Assembly (NCBI RefSeq): GCF_001612845.1
Contig: NZ_BDBF01000028.1
Coordinates: 1-64,000, forward strand
DNA: 64,000 nt
Origin: Nocardia elegans NBRC 108235
Lineage (GTDB): Bacteria > Actinomycetota > Actinomycetes > Mycobacteriales > Mycobacteriaceae
Direction of reading: 5' to 3'
The notes beneath the pieces were generated by a model. It was not told the DNA's origin. It ran no database searches and saw only the letters and a program-made list of their open reading frames with translations. A program made the position numbers and the translations under genes. This document shows, piece after piece, positions 62,101-64,000 of this stretch (positions within the stretch are counted from its first letter, which is position 1; the number at the start of each line of letters is the position of its first letter).

Positions 62101-64000
62101 TCTACGGGCCGACCGAGACGACGATCGTGATCACGATCAGTGATCCGGTGGGCCCGGACGAAACACTCACCATCGGCGGGCCGATCCGCGGCGCGGAGGC
62201 GGTGGTGCTGGACGCGCGGCTGCGTCCGGTGCCGATCGGGATACCGGGGGAGTTGTACCTCTCCGGCGCCGCACTGGCACGGGGATACCTCAATCGTCCC
62301 GCCGTCGCGGCGGCGTCGTTCGTGGCGAACCCCTATGGTGCGCCCGGAACCCGGATGTACCGCACCGGCGATATCGTCCGCTGGACCGCGCAGGCCACGA
62401 TGCAGTACGTCGGCCGGCTCGATTTCCAGATCAAGATCCGGGGCCAGCGGGTCGAACTGGGGGAGATCGATGCCGCCTTGCTCGCGCATCCGGCCGTCGC
62501 CACCGCGGTCACCGTGACGCGCACCGGCCCGGGCGGGCGGACCGTGCTCGCGGCCTACGTCACCACCGATCCCGCCACGACCGCCGCGCCGGGCGACATC
62601 CTGGATCGGCTCGCGGCCACCCTGCCCGCGCATATGGTGCCGGCGACCGTCACCGTACTCGACCGGCTGCCCCTCACCTCGACCGGCAAGGTGGATCGAA
62701 AAGCGTTGCCGGAACCGGACTTCGAGGTCACCGCCGAAGGCCCGGCGGCGATCTCGGACGAGCTCGAACGCACCGTCGCCGCGGCCTTCACCGATGTGCT
62801 GGGTGTGCCCGGAGTCGGCGCGACCACGTCGTTCTTCGCGCTGGGTGGCGATTCCATCATGTCGATCCAGCTGGCCTCGCGGTTGCGGGCCGTCGGCATC
62901 GGCGTGACGGCGCGAGACATCTTCGAGCGCAAGACGGTTCGCGGTCTGGCGCAGATCGCGCAGGCGCCCGCTCGGGCAATGATCGAGGAACTGCCCGGCG
63001 GTGGCGTGGGTGAGGTGGCGCTCACGCCGATCGTGGCGTGGTTCGTCGAGCACCTCGGCGCACCGGCGCGGTTCGCGCAGTCCGTGCTGGTGCGGTTGCC
63101 GCAGGACGCGCGGGTCGACGATGTGTGCGCGACCGTGCGGGCGGTCGTCGAACACCACGATGTGCTGCGTTCGCGGCTGCGGGCGGGTCGCTGGGATGTG
63201 CTGCCGCCGAGCGCGTCCGAGAGCGCCGGATCGGTATCTATGCGAACCTTCGGCACCGGCGAGCGGCCCGGTTCGCCGGGTTTCACCGCTGTGGTGGAGG
63301 CGGCCTTCGCCGCGGCGGTCGACCGTCTCGATCCGGCGACCGGCGCGATGGTGCACGTCGTCTGCCTGCTGCCGGAACCCGGCGTGGACGCGGAGGCACG
63401 TGCGCTCGTCGTGATCCATCACCTGGCCGTGGACGCGGTGTCGTGGCGAATTCTGTTGCCCGACTTCGCCGTCGCGTGGCAGCGGATCATCGCCGGGCGT
63501 CCGGTCGAGCCGGCCGCGCCCGGCACCTCGATGCGGCGGTGGGCCGAGGCGCTGGTCGCCGCGGCGGCGGCGCGGGCCGAGGAATTCCCACTGTGGCAGC
63601 GGATCTGCTCCGCCCCCGACCCGATACTCGGACGCGCGAATATCGACCCCGCGCTGGATACCCAGGCGACGGTGCGGCACCTGACCGTCACACTGCCGGT
63701 CGAGGTGACCTCGGCATTGGTGCGCGAGGTGCCCGCGGCGGCGCACGGCACCGTCGACGACGCGCTGCTGACGGCGCTGGCCGTGGCGGTGCGGCGCCTG
63801 CGCGAACGCCGCGGCATCGACTGTCCGGCAACGAGTGTCATGCTCGAAGGGCACGGCCGCGAAGAAGGGATCGCCGAAGGGGCGGACCTGTCCCGCACCG
63901 TCGGCTGGTTCACCACCAGATATCCGGTGGTGCTCGACCTCGAAGGGACGGACTCCGCCGATCTGCCCGCCGCGGTGAAATCCGTCAAGGACCAGCTGCG
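47148..64000 (+). CDS. Giant non-ribosomal peptide synthetase, five modules plus epimerization domain (3' end beyond window)
   Basis: An uninterrupted frame of 5617 codons from ATG (MSPDSAMPSDRNPDLIPLSRAQYGMW), still open at the edge. Order by eye: C1 (HHLVIDG, His146/147) - A1 - PCP1 (Ser1018); C2 (HHICCDG, 1203) - A2 - PCP2 (Ser2066); C3 (HHISFDG, 2249) - A3 - PCP3 (Ser3126); C4 (HHISCDG, 3312) - A4 - PCP4 (EIGVDS, Ser4189); C5 (HHIAADG, 4374) - A5 - PCP5 (GGDSIM, Ser5236); then an E domain (HHLAVDAVSWR, 5424). A condensation domain comes first with no loading module, so the first unit may be N-acylated. Pocket residues read by eye: A1 DYWSVSSVF, A2 DALFVGGIM, A3 DLWDLILVS, A4 DIWHFAWVV, A5 DALFAGIIV; none is a clean known code. 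GAGGAGAGG precedes the start. No MbtH-like gene is seen nearby. Confidence 0.95.
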   Translation, partial: MSPDSAMPSDRNPDLIPLSRAQYGMWLADNLPGGPNVNIAHYVEIEGHIDYAAFSKAMNDAGHETESMVVRVVEVGGRPYQYVDRGIVYDEPLLDLTAAADPYAAAMDWMRRDYGTKAVDLARDRLVATKLIRVGEDRYLWYARAHHLVIDGYGAFNLLNRAAEHYNALIEGRSPTPLAAPRLTEIIAAEHDYRTSRRFETDRAYWLDKAAGLPPATSLAGRSAKWSEDDRYAGRTLPSPLTERIDRFAGELNASAAQVVVAAFAAFLARMTGTDEVVLSLPVSGRVTRRLRNAAAMLANMVPIRFTADPATTVAELIRESVSELVLAMRHQLYRFEDLRRESDAVDAAATSFGPIVNILFFDSEIRLGEAIGRYRALTSGALDDLQLNMYRSGADAPLSVELHGNANLYGQDELDAHAGRFADFLDRITNSPADARLIDIPLVDPAEQRRVLGELAGHDGAPTSATLVDLLTRQAASSASAVAVDDGTTTLTYRQLDERSNRFARRLIALGAGPETLVAIALPRDADLIVAALAVVKSGAGYLPLDRAHPLERLDYVLGDAEPVALVTNRSMGDRLPDTSRVVLFDDDITESGEPITDAERTRPLRPDNVAYVIYTSGSTGRPKGVSVTHRAVAGYLTDATAEIGVGADDVWTLFHSFAFDYSVWEIFGALVTGGRIVVVDGPVTRSPDEMVRLVARNKVSVFSQTPSAFHQFAAARQRYADAGQPDGELALRLVVLSGEALDPASLSGWYAGNPGLPVLANSYGITETTVFVTYTPLAPDRAVPGAPSIIGPPLPGLRVYVLDERLRPAPLGAWGEIYVAGTRLARGYIGRPGLTAGRFVADPFGAPGSRLYRSGDVARRNIHGELEYRGRADRQVQLRGFRIELDEIRAALLSHGSVSAAVVVVHLPGTDAARLMAYAVPATGADCTAEELRTHVRSILPDYMVPAHVVVLDALPLTVNGKVDYRALPEPAPDSAAAYVAPRTAVEETITDVFAEVLGVARVGVLANFFELGGNSLTATGAAARIAELTRCEVSVRELFEKPTAAELAAHIDGARRSARPALRPQPRVDPLPLAPAQTRIWLINQIEPESAAYNIPLVLRLSGQLDTAALHAALADVIERHESLRTVYPAVNGQGTQVILPSEEVAAEWDVTPRRISADELDHRIGELVSTGTDVRHRPPIRVALLATTDHRHVLVVVLHHICCDGSSLPPLAADFAAAYRARAQGHAPDWEPLPVQYADYSIRQRMLLGDDSDPDSLAARRLRYWTEQLAGMARPLELPVDHRRPEGRSLLAEVVDTAITAETYAGIERLARSARATTFMVVHAALAVLLARLSDSTDITVGTPVAGRGERALEPLIGMFVNTVPLRTRVRDDETFAGFLARVQDIDVDAFAHSDLPYERVADAIEPMSAVAQDPLCRVYLAFDNMDRPTLELAGVTAEVLDPGPQPAKVDLIVTVAENARAEGDLPVRINYAADVFDRGTVEEFAARLHRILDSVVRDPGQRVGAVDVLSAGERAALVPASGGRAETPRVLAELLTIRDPDAVAIVFGAHTLSYGELDARSNQLARVLIEYGIGPDDQVALVLSRSVELVVGMWAVAKAGAAFVPVDPRNPAERVAVMLANVRVAIAVTTTQDLVPHTTEPVVLDAPRTEARITCRSAAAVTDGDRIRPCRASNTAYVVYTSGSTGEPKGVAVAHAGVANFAAEQRERYRIGSSARVLQVAAPGFDALVLELLMAHPHGAALVISPPDVFAGERLAELIRTQRISHAFITPSVLATMSPADVGSLRVLVAGGEAVSADTVAVWGPGRRLHNGYGPTETTIMVAISDPLRPGDRVTIGGPIRGVRALILDERLRPVPIGVTGQLYISGIHLARGYLDRPADTAAAFVSDPFGAAGERMYRTGDLARWTPERTLEYAGRTDFQVKIRGRRIELGEIEAVLAGHPDVAAAVVVTVETDGGGRLAAYLAPVGDGIDVAAVTAHAARHLPAPMVPEAVTVLDALPLTSVGKVDRAALPAPVFDSARADFVAPRDAAEQLVADVCGAVLGIDRVGVADNFFALGGNSLSATRLAARLGAAFGAEVSLHTVFDAPTVAALAAALRTIDAPGREPLLPQPRPARIPLSPAQARMWFLNQFDTGSALYNIALVVGMTGPLDVAAMRATVADVLERHEALRTVHPDSDTGPYQLIVPARQALPPLEPEAVPAAELEARIAATAAAGFDVTRDVPFRIALLRTAAEEHTLVLVVHHISFDGSSLAPLAADLMTAYEARRGQRAPRWEPLPVQYADYALWQGKRLGTEDDPSAPAAVQLDYWRAALADLPEVLDLPTDRPRPARQSFRGATVSYTLPADLGRELTALGRSCETTVFMVLHAAYAALLARLSGGDDIAVGTPVAGRGEPGLERLIGMFVNTLVLRTRIDPGASFRRILEQVRATDLAAFGHADIPFERLVEVLNPPRSTAHAPLTQVGFAFHNIDIPTVRFEGLTVDARTADPSVAKYDLHLNLVDTARRDGEPGAMVLEFSYATDLFDESTIRSMIDRFVLLLRAVVDRPDRAIGDIDLLTEEEARELAVRETGGSMAPSSATIAELFAAQAAATPRATAVLDTGDGTRLGYGEFAARVNALARALIDRGVGPETVVAVAMHRSADLLTALYAIHAAGGAYLPVNPEHPLDRVRAVLGAARPRAVLTRRSDEANLPGDIPVWDVAELGARPLDTSPVTDRDRLGPLRPENLAYVIYTSGSTGVPKGVAVSHAAVVNQLRWLREHYRLGDDVMLLRTPVTFDLSVWELFCALTCGAELVIAGPGAGADPEAVARLIAEHHVTTADFVPSLLAAFEETAARRRFPDLRRVLCIGETLPADTVRRFRELSDARLDNLYGPTEAAVSVTAYHVDGIDGGTVPIGTPEPNVVVHVLDSRLHPVPAGVTGELYLGGVQLARGYHRRRDLTAATFVADPLAGVPGARMYRTGDLVRWGKGGVLCYVGRADDQVKIRGLRIEPGDIEAALLGHEQVSAAVARVCADRGEQRLIAYVVAPETVDARQLRRLLLDRLPAYMVPAAIIRIDAVPLTANGKIDYRALPVPDAIGQAEYRAPQGIVEQTVAEVFAELLGVAAVGADDDFFDLGGNSLVATRALSRIGATLDASVPVRMIFEAPTVAELAERITRLRGVPALPAPAPGPRPERLPLSTAQTRMWFLNQYDPQAPGYIVPLAVRLEGALDADALAAAVGDVVERHESLRTVYPAVDGVPTQVVLDAAGVVAEWDLTPRWIDERELADRLAALSTTGFDVSDAVPVRVALYQLSDTVRVVAIAVHHISCDGYSVAPLAADLVAAYRARTGGHPWERPPLPVQFADYALWQRAVLGSPGDPESPVARDIAYWRTRLAGIPELLELPADHPRPVEQSHRGALIHTDIPAELQSRVESLAQRARATTFMVVHTALAILLSRLSGSDDVTVGVPHAGRGHRVLDELVGMFVNTLVLRTRVTLDQTFTGLLDVVRRSDIEAFDHATVPFEQLVDALRPARSTAHSPLFQVMLAYQNMVRARVELPDLTVETLDAGDSSAIYDLLFMVTEDHGPEGEPAGITLRLTYATDLFDAESAQRFADRFVRLLDGLTTDADAPLGELDLLDTAERELVLKRWNDTGDPVSVGRTLVDGFGEQVRRTPHAPAILPADGDPLTYTDFADRVHRLTRWLIARGARTETHVAVAVRRSVDLVTALYAVLESGAAFVPIDPQQPSRRVADVLDAARPLLVLTTSADGAGLPPEYPRVDLDRLDLSGLSGDPITDADRRAPLRPDNVAYVLFTSGSTGVPKGVALTHAATASQLAWAQRQWPHGADDTVLYKTPVTFDIAVWELLWPLQTGARIVIAEPEGHRDPAYLAECIANREITTVHFVPSMLDVLLEAVDGTELPSVRRVFVAGEALAQSTVDAAARVFTAAEVVNWYGPAEAEVVTSARCSPGAAVPATVPIGTPVSGMRVYVLDRRLRAVPVGVVGDLYVSGVQLARGYHGRADLTCAAFVAHPFGAPGERLYRTGDLVRWTRSGRLDFLGRSDFQVKVHGQRVEPGDIEAAACALPEVVRAVAIATAERIVAYVTLAPGAAIDGRAIRDRLARRLPSYLVPVRVEVLDRMPLTANGKLDRAALPQPEFDDVADFVPAGTDHEAALADIVAAITGAERVSVAANLFEIGVDSLSAARVAARAEAALGVRVGIRDIFEEPTIAGLAARLSRRARSSLLPLAPRRRPATVPLAAAQRRLWFINQFDPASGAYNIGFAARLTGALDLGALRAAFEDVVGRHEPLRTVYPTVAGEPCQVVRDVAAVAERLTPDAEPVEEAVLAERIRETVEAGFDVSAEVPLRVRIYRLAPEQHILVLAVHHIAADGSSMAPLARDIFTAYAARVKDEAPQWEPLPVHYADYTLWQRDVLGDEEDPASVTARQAAYWTAALADAPELLDLPTDRPRPATMSMAGGSVRFGIPPRLHEEVVRLARREGVTVFVVLHSALAIVLSRTAHTGDVSIGTPVAGRATAALDDLVGMFVNTVVLRTPVRDDMSFTELVAQVRGVDLEALEHADLPYERLVDLLDRPRSTAYTPLYQVLFGVQNTGAARFRLPDVEVELIDPGVAQAKTDLTVLLTDNPDRDGAGMDGEIIYATDLFAESTARGLADRFVRVLDAVVGDPARPVGDIALIGADEAERLVPARGGAAPAPRLLPELLGAAVATAPEAIALIDGTRALTYRELDDRAEELAARLVSSGAQPGVCAALAVPRSADYHIAMWAIVKTGATFVPLDLRYPPERIAYLLHDSGAALGITTTAARAALPGDVRWLMLDEPRDPGEPAVKRPRAPRLQDVAYVIYTSGSTGTPKGVMVTHEGLAAFAAEQRDRYRVERTSRIVQVASPAFDAVLLEALMAHAAGAALVVAPPEVVGGADLAALITAHGVTHAFLTPSVLATMSPAELDSVRMLAVGGEKVAPDLITAWAAGRRLHHIYGPTETTIVITISDPVGPDETLTIGGPIRGAEAVVLDARLRPVPIGIPGELYLSGAALARGYLNRPAVAAASFVANPYGAPGTRMYRTGDIVRWTAQATMQYVGRLDFQIKIRGQRVELGEIDAALLAHPAVATAVTVTRTGPGGRTVLAAYVTTDPATTAAPGDILDRLAATLPAHMVPATVTVLDRLPLTSTGKVDRKALPEPDFEVTAEGPAAISDELERTVAAAFTDVLGVPGVGATTSFFALGGDSIMSIQLASRLRAVGIGVTARDIFERKTVRGLAQIAQAPARAMIEELPGGGVGEVALTPIVAWFVEHLGAPARFAQSVLVRLPQDARVDDVCATVRAVVEHHDVLRSRLRAGRWDVLPPSASESAGSVSMRTFGTGERPGSPGFTAVVEAAFAAAVDRLDPATGAMVHVVCLLPEPGVDAEARALVVIHHLAVDAVSWRILLPDFAVAWQRIIAGRPVEPAAPGTSMRRWAEALVAAAAARAEEFPLWQRICSAPDPILGRANIDPALDTQATVRHLTVTLPVEVTSALVREVPAAAHGTVDDALLTALAVAVRRLRERRGIDCPATSVMLEGHGREEGIAEGADLSRTVGWFTTRYPVVLDLEGTDSADLPAAVKSVKDQL

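Overview
The window is high-GC actinobacterial DNA, most likely from Nocardia or a close mycolic-acid relative. The support is an Lsr2 nucleoid protein at the left edge, a mycofactocin locus, a Mas-sized polyketide synthase, an MmpL-family transporter, a SigF-type sigma factor, an Rv1264-like cyclase and enzymes aimed at a mycolate-arabinan-peptidoglycan envelope. The species call is inference from gene content.

Layout. 1-7 kb: Lsr2, a zinc alcohol dehydrogenase, a SRPBCC protein, a 31-residue peptide gene, an isolated EF-G domain I with broken GTPase motifs, a DUF35/thiolase pair behind a KstR-like palindrome, and small secreted, catalase-like and cold-shock proteins. 7.2-15.9 kb: an organosulfur operon on the minus strand (substrate-binding lipoprotein, permease, ATPase, DszB-like desulfinase, two SsuD-like monooxygenases, class II aldolase-like protein, a leaderless binding-protein fold), with a divergent IclR regulator. 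16-19.4 kb: secreted hydrolase, class III cyclase, SigF-type sigma factor, orphan HATPase-like protein. 19.4-23.4 kb: LysB-like esterase, GH25-like muramidase and a DUF4185 (GH183) protein, which together could open all three envelope layers. 24.1-35.6 kb: StrR-type regulator, MmpL exporter, and a fully reducing PKS joined to an AvrD-like protein and a P-loop kinase; this is the best candidate for an undescribed pathway. 35.7-41.5 kb: DUF5996, NmrA-like and epimerase genes, a regulator pseudogene and small accessory genes. 41.6-46 kb: mycofactocin genes mftR / mftA-B-C-D plus an SDR, without mftE or mftF. 47.1 kb to the right edge: one uninterrupted NRPS frame of more than 5,600 codons, with five C-A-PCP modules and an epimerization domain, still open at the window end.

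How the genes work together. The sulfur operon carries uptake (ABC), oxidation (flavin monooxygenases) and C-S bond cleavage (desulfinase). The PKS, AvrD-like and kinase genes are coupled by a 4-base overlap and a 31-base gap, suggesting a reduced acyl chain joined to a sugar-like partner and perhaps phosphorylated. The mycofactocin genes make a redox cofactor, and the SDR at the operon end is probably one of its users. Apart from the motifs quoted, all functions are assigned by reading the sequence without database searches.
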